Below are positions 42,832 through 52,274 of a stretch of DNA of 64,000 nucleotides, piece after piece. The notes under the pieces are model-generated. The model was not told the DNA's origin. It saw only the letters and a list, made by a program, of their open reading frames with translations, and ran no database searches. Location: contig CAYYJR010000011.1 in assembly GCA_964472305.1 (NCBI GenBank), positions 61,368 through 125,367 on the forward strand, read 5' to 3'. Source of the DNA: CAYYJR01 sp964472305. Lineage in GTDB: Bacteria; Armatimonadota; Hebobacteria; CAIYQO01. The first letter of the stretch is position 1. Every line of letters starts with the position of its first letter. A program made the position numbers and the translations under genes.

Positions 42832-43869
42832 TTATTCCTTCACCTGCACGCGCGCGCCGCTTGTTTCGCGCAGGCGGGCAGCAGCCTGCTCGGGTTCTAC
42901 CACATTGATGCCGATGCCGGAGCCGATCTCGAAGCCTGCCGGGGTGGTGAGCTTGGGGTAAATTTCCAAGTGCCAGTGATAGAAGGGCACGTGATCCATC
43001 TGTTCCGGTGCGGTGTCGATGACGAAGTTGTAATCCGGGTCACCGAGCAGTCGCCAGAGTCGCGCGAGCAAGTCCTGCAGACTCTGCGCCAGGTCACGCA
43101 ATTCGTCCGGTTCCGCGGCGCCGAAGGTGGGGCGGTGGTGGCGGGGCAACAGCCACATCTCGTAGGGTACGCTGGAGGCATACGGCGCGATGACCAGGAA
43201 ATGTTCGTTTTCCATCACCACCCGCTTCCCTTCCTGGCGTTCGTATTCCATCATGACGCAATAGACACAGCGATTATACATGTCATAGTAGCGCTGGCCT
43301 TCATACAGCTTGTTGCGCACATGAAACGGTACCACCGAACTGGCGACAATTTGCGAGTGCGGATGGATGATGGAGGTGCCGGCCATTGGCCCATGATTGC
43401 GGAAGATCACTACCATGCCCGTCGAAGGATAACGAATCAGCGTGTGGTAGCGCTCGAAGTAGGTTTGCACCACCAGTTCCATTTCAACCGGGGAGAGGGT
43501 GGGCAGGTCGTGGTTGTGCAGCGGCGTCTCGATAACCACCTCGTGGTGCCCGATACCGTCACGGCGCAGGTACGGTCCCAGGTGTGTGCTGCACGCCTCA
43601 CATTCCTCAGTGGGATTTGGAACCAGTGCCGGGAATTTATTCGGCACCACCCGCACCTGCCAGCCGCCATGTTCGGTGCCGGGCGGAATGGTGAGGATGG
43701 GATTCGGCGTCAGGCGCTCCTGGCCCGGACAGAACGGACAATCGGTACTGTGCGCGGGCAATTCCTCCGATATCGGACGTGCGTGCACGAACTCCCGCGG
43801 ACGCTTCCCCCGTTCGGCGGCAATAATAATCCACTCTTTGGTGGCCAGGTCCTGACGAAATTCCGGCAT
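42832..43869 (-). CDS. galT: Galactose-1-phosphate uridylyltransferase
   Basis: The 345-aa enzyme exchanges UMP between UDP-glucose and galactose 1-phosphate in the Leloir pathway. The catalytic histidine motif is GTSIIHPHSQIVAS near residue 170 (HPH). CPFCPG near residue 45 and HLGPYLRRDGIGHHEVVIET provide the zinc and uridyl-binding features, and HVPFYHWHLEIYPK the C-terminal histidine triad remnant. Length and order agree with bacterial GalT. It could use galactose set free by the GH35 enzyme of the island. The ATG at 43869 has only a weak AGGC upstream. Cytoplasmic. Confidence 0.92.
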   Translation of the reverse strand: MPEFRQDLATKEWIIIAAERGKRPREFVHARPISEELPAHSTDCPFCPGQERLTPNPILTIPPGTEHGGWQVRVVPNKFPALVPNPTEECEACSTHLGPYLRRDGIGHHEVVIETPLHNHDLPTLSPVEMELVVQTYFERYHTLIRYPSTGMVVIFRNHGPMAGTSIIHPHSQIVASSVVPFHVRNKLYEGQRYYDMYNRCVYCVMMEYERQEGKRVVMENEHFLVIAPYASSVPYEMWLLPRHHRPTFGAAEPDELRDLAQSLQDLLARLWRLLGDPDYNFVIDTAPEQMDHVPFYHWHLEIYPKLTTPAGFEIGSGIGINVVEPEQAAARLRETSGARVQVKE

Positions 43870-44028
43870 CGTGCCTAGAGCCTACCATGGTGAAATTGCC
43901 GGGTGCGGGCAGCAGGGAACAGCGATGTGCGAGGGGGTGGACAGAAATGGATCGATGCATTCGTGCTATACCGAACTCGCGGATGGTGGGATAATAGTGC
44001 GTAATCAGAGTGAAAGCGAGGTGGATCC

Positions 44029-44367
44029 ATGTCGCTGCCCGAAAAACAGCAGCAGTTCCTCGCGCAACGGCGCCGGTTGGTCAGGCTGTGGCCGCGGGTG
44101 GGGATACCGGCGGCGATTCTATTCGTGGGGCTGGTGGGATGGCTGTTTTACCGCAGTCCCTTGCTGGTAAATCCATACGCCGTGCTGGATCGCCTGCGTG
44201 ACAGCACACTCGAGCGCTCGACGGTGTTGCTGATGGCGGGGATGTTGCCCATCATCTCACTGTGCTGCCTGTCCGTAGTCGCATTCCTGCTTGTGCTCAC
44301 CTTCACTTTCATCGCACGCGAGCGGCAGTATCTGGCGATTATCGAGGAAACGACGCGCGAAAAATGA
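44029..44367 (+). CDS. Small protein with two transmembrane segments
   Basis: The 112-aa product has a basic N-terminus (QQQFLAQRRRLVRLWPR), a hydrophobic helix at about 25-41 (IPAAILFVGLVGWLF) and a second at about 66-92 (VLLMAGMLPIISLCCLSVVAFLLVLTF), then a charged tail ending in EETTREK. It is an inner-membrane protein of unknown function. A GATAAT -10 with a preceding TGG lies near 43989 and a GAGGTGG site precedes the ATG. It is divergent from galT and convergent with priA. Confidence 0.7.
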   Translation: MSLPEKQQQFLAQRRRLVRLWPRVGIPAAILFVGLVGWLFYRSPLLVNPYAVLDRLRDSTLERSTVLLMAGMLPIISLCCLSVVAFLLVLTFTFIARERQYLAIIEETTREK

Positions 44368-44420
44368 GCGTTATTTCGTAATGACGGTTCGGTCCGATTG
44401 GATCGCGAAGCGGGAAACCT

Positions 44421-46991
44421 TTACGCCAGGTTCAGCGGATCGACGTCGAAGATGATCTGCACGCCACGGGGCGGGGTGATCTGCTGCAGGTCGCGCGCCA
44501 GTCGGCGCAGTGCGGCGCGATCCTGACCGCGGAGTACCAGGTGGTAGCGATAACGCCCGCGCAGGCGCTCCAGCAGGCAAGGCGCGGGACCATCGGCCAC
44601 TACGCCGCCGGGTATGTCACGCTTGAGCAGATCTTCGGCGCCGAAGGAATCGTCCTCATCCTCCTCTGCCGGTTCCACCTCCGCCATCACCAGGTCAAAC
44701 AACCCGGGCAGCATGGGTTTCTCCGGCACGGGGGGCAGTGCGGCACCCGCGCCGGCCTGTCCGCGGGCACGACGCGCCAGTGCAGCGGCAGTGGATTTCA
44801 CCAGCGCTTCCTGCTCGCCGGTCACCAGCACGTTGATTAACGCGGTCAACGGCGGCCAGCATGCCTCGGAATCGCCACGCGCGCGAATCTCGCGACGATA
44901 AAACTCCGGGTAATCATGCTCCGCCGCCGCCAGCACCGCGTAATGGTCGGGCTGCCAGGTTTGCACGATCACCTCGCCCGGCCACTCCGCGCGTCCCGCG
45001 CGTCCCGCCACCTGGGTCAGTAATTGAAAGGTGCGTTCCGGGGCGCGGAAGTCGGGGATGCCGAGTGAAATGTCGGCGGCGATGACGCCCACCAGGGTCA
45101 CCCGTGGGAAATCAAAGCCTTTCGCCACCATTTGCGTCCCGATGAGGATATCCATTTCCTCGCGTCCGAAACTGTCGAGAATCTCGCGATGCGCGCCTTT
45201 GCGCGCGGTCGTATCACGGTCCAGCCGTCCCACGCGCGCCTGCGGCCACAGTCCGCGCACGTCCTCCTCCAGCTTTTCAGTGCCCTCGCCTTTGTAGGGA
45301 ATCTGCGCTCCCTGGCAGGCGGGGCACGTCATGCGCGTGGGTTTCTGGAAATCGCAATAATGGCAGCGCAGCAGGCTGGCGCGCTTGTGATACGTGAGCG
45401 GTACCGCGCAGTTGGGGCAGGATTCCTGCGTGCCGCATTTCGTGCACAGCAGCACGTGGGTGAAGCCGCGCCGGTTCAGGAAGAGGATCACCTGCTCACC
45501 GGCGGCCAGGCGGCGGGTGATGCCTTCGCGCATTGGGGCGGAGAGTATGCGCGCGCCGGAAGTCATGCGCCGCAGGTCCACCAGTTTCACCGGCGGCAGC
45601 GGGCGTGCTTCGATGCGCTCCGGCAACTGTAACAGCGTATGGCGTCCGCGCTCCGCCTCCCACATCGATTCCAGGCTGGGGGTTGCCGAGGCGAGCAGCA
45701 CCGGCGCGCCGCACAGCCGTCCGCGCTCCAGCGCCACCGCTTTGGCGTGATAGCGCGGATTGCTTTCCTGCTTATATGACGATTCGTGCTCCTCGTCGAT
45801 GACAATCAGTCCGGGGTCGGGACACGGCGCGAAGATGGCTGAACGTGCGCCCAATACCACCCGTGCCTCGCCACGCGCGATGCGCCCCCACTCGTCAAAT
45901 CGCTCACCGGCGGAAAGGTGGCTGTGCAGCACCGCCACCTGACCGGGAAAACGCCCGTGGTAGAGTGCCATCGCCTGCGCGGTAAGCGAGATTTCCGGCA
46001 CCAGCACGATGGCCTGCCGTCCCAGCGCCAGTGTCGAGTCGATGATGTGCAGAAATACTTCCGTTTTGCCGCTGCCGGTCACGCCGAAAAGCAGGAATGA
46101 GCGCGCATCACGATCGTGCACCGCCGCGGTCACCGCGTCCACCGCCGCGCGTTGCGGCGTCGTCAGCGGGGGCGGCTCCGCTTTACGCCCGCGAACGTCG
46201 TCCCACGGGTTACGGCGCACCGCCATCGTCTGCGTGTGCAACCAGCCGCGCGTGACGCACGCCCGCACCACCGCTTCCCCCACGCCAGCCAGCGCCGCCA
46301 CTTCCGGCACGGTGACGATGTAGTCCGGCCAGTTGCCCGCCGCCCAGCGCAACAGCGTGAGTTGTTTCCCCGCGCGCGCCGGCAGGGTATCGGCCACCGC
46401 GCGCAAGTCCGCGGCTTCCATCGCCGGCTGCACGGTGGTGACGGATCGTTCCTTCACCCGCGCTCCATGCACCGGGCGGATGAACCCGTCACGGCGTAGC
46501 GCGTCGAGTGCCGCCAGGCCGCTATCGCCGAAGCGCCCCCGCACCTGCATGCCGCCGGCGCCGGGATGGTCGCGCAGGTAATCGAGCACGGCGGTCTGCA
46601 CGGGGTCAGGCAACAGCGTGGTGACGGCCGGCAGATCAACGAGATGCCAGCGATACGCCGGCGACAGCCCACCCGGCTCCGCCAGGCAGGGACGTAATGC
46701 CTCCGACAGTGGGCACAAGCAGGTTTCCGCCAGCCACTGCGCCAGTTGGCTCTGTTCGCGGGTGAATGCCGGCTGTGCGGATTTGATCTCCAGCACCTGC
46801 CGCACGCCGCTGTGGTCCATCTCCGCGTGTTCCGTCACCTCCACCACGAAACCGCTTACCTGGCGTGTCCCCAATGGGACGACCACCCGACCACCCACCA
46901 CCACTGATGGCAACAGGTGGGGCGGGATCAGATAGGTATAGAGACGATCGACAGCCGCGTCGCCGAGATCGGGGAGGACCAGTGCAAACAC
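44421..46991 (-). CDS. priA: Primosomal protein N' (replication restart helicase)
   Basis: The 856-aa DNA helicase recognises abandoned forks and reloads the replisome. N-terminal DNA-binding domain: LPDLGDAAVDRLYTYLIP and GTRQVSGFVVEV. Helicase core: Walker A GVTGSGKTEVFLH (near 360), Walker B VIDEEHESSYKQ, then a zinc region with paired cysteines (CTKCGTQESCPNC, CHYCDF, CPACQG) inserted before motif V. The start is placed at GTG 46991, where homology begins; further upstream the frame is unrelated. No ribosome-binding site precedes it, but a promoter ends six bases before the GTG, so the message seems leaderless. Cytoplasmic. Confidence 0.92.
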   Translation of the reverse strand: MFALVLPDLGDAAVDRLYTYLIPPHLLPSVVVGGRVVVPLGTRQVSGFVVEVTEHAEMDHSGVRQVLEIKSAQPAFTREQSQLAQWLAETCLCPLSEALRPCLAEPGGLSPAYRWHLVDLPAVTTLLPDPVQTAVLDYLRDHPGAGGMQVRGRFGDSGLAALDALRRDGFIRPVHGARVKERSVTTVQPAMEAADLRAVADTLPARAGKQLTLLRWAAGNWPDYIVTVPEVAALAGVGEAVVRACVTRGWLHTQTMAVRRNPWDDVRGRKAEPPPLTTPQRAAVDAVTAAVHDRDARSFLLFGVTGSGKTEVFLHIIDSTLALGRQAIVLVPEISLTAQAMALYHGRFPGQVAVLHSHLSAGERFDEWGRIARGEARVVLGARSAIFAPCPDPGLIVIDEEHESSYKQESNPRYHAKAVALERGRLCGAPVLLASATPSLESMWEAERGRHTLLQLPERIEARPLPPVKLVDLRRMTSGARILSAPMREGITRRLAAGEQVILFLNRRGFTHVLLCTKCGTQESCPNCAVPLTYHKRASLLRCHYCDFQKPTRMTCPACQGAQIPYKGEGTEKLEEDVRGLWPQARVGRLDRDTTARKGAHREILDSFGREEMDILIGTQMVAKGFDFPRVTLVGVIAADISLGIPDFRAPERTFQLLTQVAGRAGRAEWPGEVIVQTWQPDHYAVLAAAEHDYPEFYRREIRARGDSEACWPPLTALINVLVTGEQEALVKSTAAALARRARGQAGAGAALPPVPEKPMLPGLFDLVMAEVEPAEEDEDDSFGAEDLLKRDIPGGVVADGPAPCLLERLRGRYRYHLVLRGQDRAALRRLARDLQQITPPRGVQIIFDVDPLNLA

Positions 46992-46997
46992 AGGTCT

Positions 46998-47026
46998 AGT
47001 GTACCCGTCAGTCAGGCGGCTGTAAA
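46998..47026 (-). promoter_or_regulatory. Promoter of priA, leaderless
   Basis: On the - strand TTTACA (47026-47021), exactly 17 bp, TACACT (47003-46998), then AGACCT and the GTG start codon. Transcription would begin at or within one or two bases of the GTG. Confidence 0.65.
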
Positions 47027-47156
47027 GGGTGGGGAGCGAGCGGTGAGTATCGAGTGGAGCGGACTGATCAGTCCGATTACAGGGGCGAACAGCAAGAAGA
47101 TGGATGACACAGCAGGACGGGGGCAGCCTTCCCAAGGCACCTCAACCATCGGTGTA

Positions 47157-48506
47157 TCATGCCGAGCGGGGCATCGCCTCTTCAATCACTCGCGCAATGC
47201 GGACCGTCCAATGTTCGACCGCCTCCGCCTGTTGCGCTTCGACCATGACGCGAATTTTCGGTTCGGTGCCGCTGGCACGCACGAGGACGCGGCCGGTGTC
47301 GCCCAATTCGCGGGTGGCGGCGTCGATGGCGCGACGGATCTCCGCATGTTCCTCCCAGCCTTTGTTGGATGCGACGGTGACGTTGACGGTCTGTTGCGGG
47401 TAAGGCTGCATCACGTTTGCCAGCACGGAGAGAGGCACGCCGGCGTCGCGCAGGATGCGCAGCACCAGCAATGCCGTCACCAACCCGTCGCCGGTGGTGG
47501 AGTGATCGAGGAAGATCACGTGGCCGGACTGCTCGCCTCCCAGCACCGCGCCCAGCCGCTGCATCTCCTCCAGCACATAGCGGTCACCCACCTGGGTACG
47601 TGCCAGGCGCAGGCCCAGCCGTTCCAGTGCGCGCTCCAGTCCCAGGTTGCTCATCACCGTGCCCACCACCACCTGATTGGGCAGGCGTTGTTGGGCATGC
47701 AGGGCCTGGGCGGCGATGGCGAGGATGTGGTCGCCGTCGATCACGCGTCCCGTCTCGTCCGCGAGCAGCAACCTGTCGGCGTCACCGTCGAAGGAGAGCC
47801 CGGCATCGGCGCCGCATTCGCGCGTCGCCTGGGCCACCACCTCGGGATGGGTGGCGCCGCAGGCGGTGTTGATATTCAGACCGTCCGGCGCGCAGTGGAG
47901 CGCGGTGATCTCCGCGCCCAATTCGCGCAGCAGCATCGGCGCGATGTCGGCAAGCGCGCCGTTGGCGCAGTCCACTACCAGCCGCAATCCGCGGATATCA
48001 CCCGGCGCCAGCGCGCGCAGCGCATCGATGTAGCGTCCGGCGGCATCCTCCGACGGCAAACGCCGGCCAATTTCAGCACCCAGCGGATGATCCAGGTGCG
48101 CGGTGGAGTTCACCCTCTCCTCGATCTCCTGCTCCACCGCATCAGGCAGCTTGAAGCCGAGGTGTGAGAAGAACTTGATGCCGTTGAATTCGAAGGGATT
48201 GTGCGAGGCGGAGATGACCACGCCCATGTCCACGTCCAGCGTGCGCGCCAGGTAGGCCACTCCGGCGGTAGGCAGCACGCCCACCGGAATCACATCCGCG
48301 CCCGCCGAACAAAAGCCGGCGATGATTGCCGCTTCGATCATGTCGCCGGAGGCGCGGGTATCGCGGCCCACTACCACGCGCAGTCGCTGTCCACCTGTTC
48401 GGCGCAGCACCGTCGCCGCCGCACGGGCAACACGCAGGCACAGATGTACAGACAGATCTTTATTCGCGATACCGCGAATGCCATCGGTTCCGAAAAGTTC
48501 TCGCAC
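47157..48506 (-). CDS. glmM: Phosphoglucosamine mutase
   Basis: The 449-aa enzyme converts glucosamine 6-phosphate to glucosamine 1-phosphate for UDP-GlcNAc and cell-wall synthesis. It opens with the typical LFGTDGIRGIAN, has the phosphoserine loop VVISASHNPFEFNG (S101), the metal loop SFDGDADRLLLAD near 243, the sugar loop GGEQSGHVIF near 325 and the C-terminal phosphate loop RASGTEPKIRVMVE. Start is the GTG at 48506, behind AAGGAT at 5-6 bases. It lies 73 bp after the CPBP gene and upstream of priA on the same strand. Cytoplasmic. Confidence 0.95.
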   Translation of the reverse strand: MRELFGTDGIRGIANKDLSVHLCLRVARAAATVLRRTGGQRLRVVVGRDTRASGDMIEAAIIAGFCSAGADVIPVGVLPTAGVAYLARTLDVDMGVVISASHNPFEFNGIKFFSHLGFKLPDAVEQEIEERVNSTAHLDHPLGAEIGRRLPSEDAAGRYIDALRALAPGDIRGLRLVVDCANGALADIAPMLLRELGAEITALHCAPDGLNINTACGATHPEVVAQATRECGADAGLSFDGDADRLLLADETGRVIDGDHILAIAAQALHAQQRLPNQVVVGTVMSNLGLERALERLGLRLARTQVGDRYVLEEMQRLGAVLGGEQSGHVIFLDHSTTGDGLVTALLVLRILRDAGVPLSVLANVMQPYPQQTVNVTVASNKGWEEHAEIRRAIDAATRELGDTGRVLVRASGTEPKIRVMVEAQQAEAVEHWTVRIARVIEEAMPRSA

Positions 48507-48579
48507 GATGCATCCTTATCGGTCAGCGTTGCTGGTGGGGGACGGGTGTATCTCACCGTAACGGAATTATTCGCGCCTG

Positions 48580-49215
48580 TCAACGGACAACCGCTTGCTT
48601 GCGCGCACCCAGCGCGGCGGCAAGGAGTAAGGCCAGGCAGCCGCCCGCGGCGATCAGCAGCGCCTGCCCGCTGAACTCGGCGACGACGGCGGGTGCGCTG
48701 CGCGAGGCCAGCAGCGCGGCGGTAACCAGCGCGTGAGCGAGTATGGGGGTGACCACTGAACCGGATTGGCGAAACGCCAGCGCATACCCCGCGGCAGCCA
48801 GCCATTGCAGCGCGAGCCAGGGCTCGGTGCTGTGGGCGAAGGTGTAGAACGTGGCGGACAGGCATACGGCCCAGAACGGCTTCCAGTTGCGCTGTAGGCC
48901 GCCGAAGATGGCGCCGCGAAAGAATATTTCTTCCGCCACCGGTACCGCCAGCACCAGCAGCAGCCAATCACTGGGCTGCACCGTCGATTCGATGGGCAGA
49001 TAGCGGTCGTGCAACAACAAGCGCATCCACGCCACCGCCCCCACCGCCAGCAAGCCGCCCCATCCGAGACCCAGCACCGGTGTGGTCCACCCACCCCAGC
49101 GCCAGCCCGCCAGCGTCGGCGACAGGCGCGTGACGAGCATTACCAGCGGTGTAGCGAGTAGCAAGCCGGCAAGCAGATATGCGGTCCAGGGCCATGGCAC
49201 GGGCAATGTGAACAT
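48580..49215 (-). CDS. CPBP family intramembrane glutamic endopeptidase
   Basis: The 211-aa protein has about six hydrophobic segments and the CPBP (Abi) motif 1 AEEIFFRGAIFGGL near residue 94, then motif 2 as FYTFAHSTEPWL near 124 and motif 3 as ILAHALVTAALL near 160. These supply the Glu and His residues of Rce1-like membrane proteases. Substrate unknown. The ATG has only a weak GGAA upstream. It is 42 bp after the cupin gene and 73 bp before glmM, so it is probably in one transcript with them. Inner membrane. Confidence 0.85.
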   Translation of the reverse strand: MFTLPVPWPWTAYLLAGLLLATPLVMLVTRLSPTLAGWRWGGWTTPVLGLGWGGLLAVGAVAWMRLLLHDRYLPIESTVQPSDWLLLVLAVPVAEEIFFRGAIFGGLQRNWKPFWAVCLSATFYTFAHSTEPWLALQWLAAAGYALAFRQSGSVVTPILAHALVTAALLASRSAPAVVAEFSGQALLIAAGGCLALLLAAALGARKQAVVR

Positions 49216-49257
49216 AACGGTTCCGCAGCGTTCCGCATTATACCAGATGCGGCGCGC

Positions 49258-49650
49258 TCATGGGCCGACGGCGGCGAAATCGGTCACTAATTCCTCGTCG
49301 TCCGCGTGCCATGGCGGCGAAACCAGACACAGGAACGCGAGCGAATCCGCGCCGGTGTTGCGCAGGCATTGCACCGCGCCGGGTGGAATGTAGATGACCT
49401 GCCCGGCGTTCACCGTGGTGTCCTCGCCATCGATCTGCATGCGTCCCGTGCCCGCCAGGATGTAATAGACCTCCGTGCCGGCGCGCAGCCGATGCGGCAG
49501 CGATTGCACGCCCGGCGGCAACACCGCATGCGCCAGGCTGTACGGCAGTGCCGGTGTCCCATCCGCGCGATCCGGATGCAACAGTTCGCACAGGGTGGTG
49601 CGATCGAGTGCGGTAAAGTAGTGTGCCTGATCCAGTTCGCGAATCAGCAT
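49258..49650 (-). CDS. Cupin domain protein
   Basis: The 130-aa protein is a single cupin barrel. Motif 1 is SLPHRLRAGTEVYYILAGTGRMQIDG (about residues 50-75, the usual first His and the Glu present, the second His replaced by Arg), motif 2 is VIYIPPGAVQCLRNTG (about 87-102, with Gln in place of the usual His). Some metal-binding ability may therefore be lost. Small cupins of this kind bind or isomerise sugars or serve regulatory roles. ATG 49650 follows GGAGG by 6 bases. First gene of a probable cupin-CPBP-glmM transcript. Confidence 0.85.
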   Translation of the reverse strand: MLIRELDQAHYFTALDRTTLCELLHPDRADGTPALPYSLAHAVLPPGVQSLPHRLRAGTEVYYILAGTGRMQIDGEDTTVNAGQVIYIPPGAVQCLRNTGADSLAFLCLVSPPWHADDEELVTDFAAVGP

Positions 49651-50010
49651 CGTCGGCCTCCGGTTGAACAATGCTGTTAAGCCTACCGCGGTGTGGACGA
49701 AGATGCAAGACAATCGCGCAGATCACCATATCGGGCAAAGATCCCGGCATGGCAAGGGAATCGGCGAGGCAGCACGCTGCATTTCATCCCGACGAATGCG
49801 TGGAGGCGGGGATTGCAGGGCGACGTCTGGTTGCCTTTGACACATATGTGGGTTGGGGATGAGGGTTGTTCCGCTGCAAATCAGGCGGGAAGAAGACAGA
49901 AGTGGAGAACCAATGCTGACTGAAAGTCGGACGACGGCAAAAATGTTCGCTCACCTCGCTACTCACATACGCGTTCATCGCCTACAGTGAAGAGAGGGTG
50001 GGCGTAAGCG
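49651..50010. other. Divergent intergenic region between cupin and histidine kinase genes
   Basis: This 360-bp gap holds the putative cupin promoter at 49680-49708. For the kinase gene no clear -35/-10 pair was found. No hairpin or repeat of note was seen. Confidence 0.4.
49680..49708 (-). promoter_or_regulatory. Putative promoter of the cupin-CPBP-glmM group
   Basis: On the - strand TTGCAT (49708-49703), a 17-bp spacer and TAGGCT (49685-49680), about 30 bp before the cupin ATG. Confidence 0.4.
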
Positions 50011-51843
50011 ATGATACCACAAGCCGGGCTGCAAACCTGGTTGTATGACAATCTGCCGATGGGCGTGGTGATATTCGACCATGAGCTCATTTATCGCTAT
50101 GCCAATGCCGCTTACAGCGCCATGCAAGGCCTGACGGTGGATCATTTGCTCGGGCAATCGCTTTCGGAAGCTCGGGGCGGGTGGAACACCATGGTGCTGC
50201 AAATGATCGCTCGCGCGCGGGAGACTCGCCGTCCGGTGGATGAATACAACGTGATGTTGAGTTATCCGAACCAGCCGATGTTGCAGCGCACCTGGGATAT
50301 CACGGTGTTGCCGATTATCACGCAGGATACATTCGACGGTTTTGCCCTTTATTTGCTCGACGTGACCAACCGCCAGGAAGCGGCGTACCTCAGCGCCTCG
50401 GAAGCGCGTCTGCGCAGCGTGCTCGATGTCGCGGTGGATGCCATCGTAGTGATCGATCAGGATGGTATTATCGTGCAGGCCAACCCGGCTACCAGCCGCA
50501 TTTTCGGATACACGCATAATGAATTGATCGGACAGCGGTTGCCCATGCTAATGCCGGATGAATTTAAGGAAGATCATTTGCGCGGCCTGCGCCGCTACCT
50601 CAACACCGGTATACCCCACCTGCTCAGCACGGTGTATGAGGTGGAAGGATTGCGCAAGGATGGCAGTGCCTTTCCGATTGAACTGTCGGTGGCAGAATCG
50701 AGCGAGAGCGAGGAGAGGCGCTTTTTCGTCGGCATCATGCGCGAGATCACCGAGCGCAAACGACTGGAACATGAGCTGATGATGGAACGGGCACGGCTGG
50801 CCGCCATCTTCAACACGGTGCCGTTGCCGCTGTATGTCATCGATCCAAATGGACAGGTGACGATGTATAACGAGGCCGCACATCGATTCTACGGCGACGA
50901 GATGACCGCGGGACGCTTTCACCAGATGATCCGTCTGCGTCCCGATACGCGCATGCAGCTCCCGTCCGACGAATGGCCGGTATCGCGTGCACTGCGTGAA
51001 GGGAAAACCGTGGGCAACGTGGAGCAGATCGTGGTCTTTCCCGATGGGCGAGAAGTCTCGGTGCTGACGTATGGTGCGCCGGTGCTGGTGGAGGGACGCA
51101 TCATCGCGGCAGTAGGCTTGACGCAGGATCTAACCGAACTCAAGGCAGCGGATCGTGCCAAAGATGCTTTCCTCGCGCTAATCACCCACGAGCTGCGCAG
51201 CCCGCTGGCGGTAATCATCTCCTGGACCGATCTGGCGCTGGAGGACCAGAGTTTGTGCGAAGAAACGCTGCGTATCATCAAACGCAACGCGGATACCCAG
51301 CGCCGCATCATAAACGATCTCCTGGATGTGTCGCGCGTGCTCTATGGCAAGTTGCGGCTGGAAAAGGAGCCGGTCGATGCGTGGGAGATCGCTATGCATA
51401 CGGTAGATGGCTTGCAGACGGCCATCGAGAATCAACAGATCAAGCTCACGCTGGTGCCGCCGGAGGCACCGCTGCCGGTATATGCCGATCCGGTGCGACT
51501 GGAACAGGTGATGTCCAATCTGCTGGTGAATGCCATCAAATTTACCCCCGCCGGCGGCGCCATAAGCGTGGAGGGTGCGCTCGAGGACGGCATGGCGCAC
51601 TTGCGCGTCACCGATACCGGCATCGGCATCCCCGCCGAGCAGTTGCCGCACATCTTCGAACGCTTTCAGCAACTGGGTCGTGAACGCGTCTCCGGCGGAT
51701 TGGGCCTGGGCCTGGCGGTAGTGAAAGGCATCGTCGAGCTCCACGGCGGCCGCGTTGCCGCCGAAAGCCCCGGCCCTGGGCAGGGCAGCACATTCACCGT
51801 GTGGCTGCCATTGCGGGAGAGTGAAGTGACAGGTGGCGAGTGA
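50011..51843 (+). CDS. PAS-domain sensor histidine kinase
   Basis: The 610-aa kinase has three PAS domains (about 8-120, NLPMGVVIFDHELIYRYANAA; 130-250, VDAIVVIDQDGIIVQANPATSRIFGY with KDGSAFPIELSV; 260-375, VPLPLYVIDPNGQVTMYNEA), a HisKA dimerisation helix with the phospho-acceptor H392 in LITHELRSPL, and an HATPase domain with N box NLLVNAIKFTPAGG, G1 DTGIGI, and G2 GLGLGLAVVKGIVELHGG. There are no transmembrane segments, so it senses a cytoplasmic cue. No response regulator gene is adjacent; it is an orphan kinase in this window. Upstream GAGAGGGTGGG is a weak ribosome-binding site. Signal unknown. Confidence 0.9.
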   Translation: MIPQAGLQTWLYDNLPMGVVIFDHELIYRYANAAYSAMQGLTVDHLLGQSLSEARGGWNTMVLQMIARARETRRPVDEYNVMLSYPNQPMLQRTWDITVLPIITQDTFDGFALYLLDVTNRQEAAYLSASEARLRSVLDVAVDAIVVIDQDGIIVQANPATSRIFGYTHNELIGQRLPMLMPDEFKEDHLRGLRRYLNTGIPHLLSTVYEVEGLRKDGSAFPIELSVAESSESEERRFFVGIMREITERKRLEHELMMERARLAAIFNTVPLPLYVIDPNGQVTMYNEAAHRFYGDEMTAGRFHQMIRLRPDTRMQLPSDEWPVSRALREGKTVGNVEQIVVFPDGREVSVLTYGAPVLVEGRIIAAVGLTQDLTELKAADRAKDAFLALITHELRSPLAVIISWTDLALEDQSLCEETLRIIKRNADTQRRIINDLLDVSRVLYGKLRLEKEPVDAWEIAMHTVDGLQTAIENQQIKLTLVPPEAPLPVYADPVRLEQVMSNLLVNAIKFTPAGGAISVEGALEDGMAHLRVTDTGIGIPAEQLPHIFERFQQLGRERVSGGLGLGLAVVKGIVELHGGRVAAESPGPGQGSTFTVWLPLRESEVTGGE

Positions 51844-51857
51844 CGAGTCCCAAGCAG

Positions 51858-52274
51858 TTAGCGGCGGTGGAAGATGAGTTGCACGATGCCGTAGGCGACC
51901 AGTAGCCAGACAGCGATGATGATGCTGCCGGCGGTCCAGTTGGCGGGGGGGCGTTCGTGCTCCTGGGAGAGGGCACGGGCACGCGCGTCCGCCATCACCT
52001 CGGTGGGAATCAGTTTCCGCGCGAGCGCGAGACCGAGCGGCACCAGCAACAGGTCATCGAGATAACCAAGCACCGGGATGGGATCGGGAATCAGGTCGAG
52101 TGGACTGAGTGCATATGCCACCGTGCATGCCGCCACCACTCGTGCGTACCACGGCGTGCGCGGATCGCGACAGGCTAGCCATAACGCAGACACTTCTCGC
52201 TTCAACTGCTTCGCCCACTGCCGTAACTGCTTAAACATTACGTTCATCCATCCGGCGCGTAAATCAGGGATCAT
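51858..52274 (-). CDS. YkvA-like DUF1232 membrane protein
   Basis: The 138-aa protein contains the DUF1232 core ALWLACRDPRTPWYARVVAACTVAYALSPLDLIPDPIPVLGYLDDLLLVPLGLAL, with its SP-x-DLIPD signature, and ends in a hydrophobic helix (IIIAVWLLVAYGIVQLIF). Membrane-associated, function unknown. Its ATG at 52274 overlaps the TGA of the AraC gene (ATGA), implying translational coupling; an internal ATG at 52238 (MFKQLRQW) is nearer the usual family start and could be used instead. It converges on the histidine kinase gene with a 14-bp gap. Confidence 0.8.
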   Translation of the reverse strand: MIPDLRAGWMNVMFKQLRQWAKQLKREVSALWLACRDPRTPWYARVVAACTVAYALSPLDLIPDPIPVLGYLDDLLLVPLGLALARKLIPTEVMADARARALSQEHERPPANWTAGSIIIAVWLLVAYGIVQLIFHRR

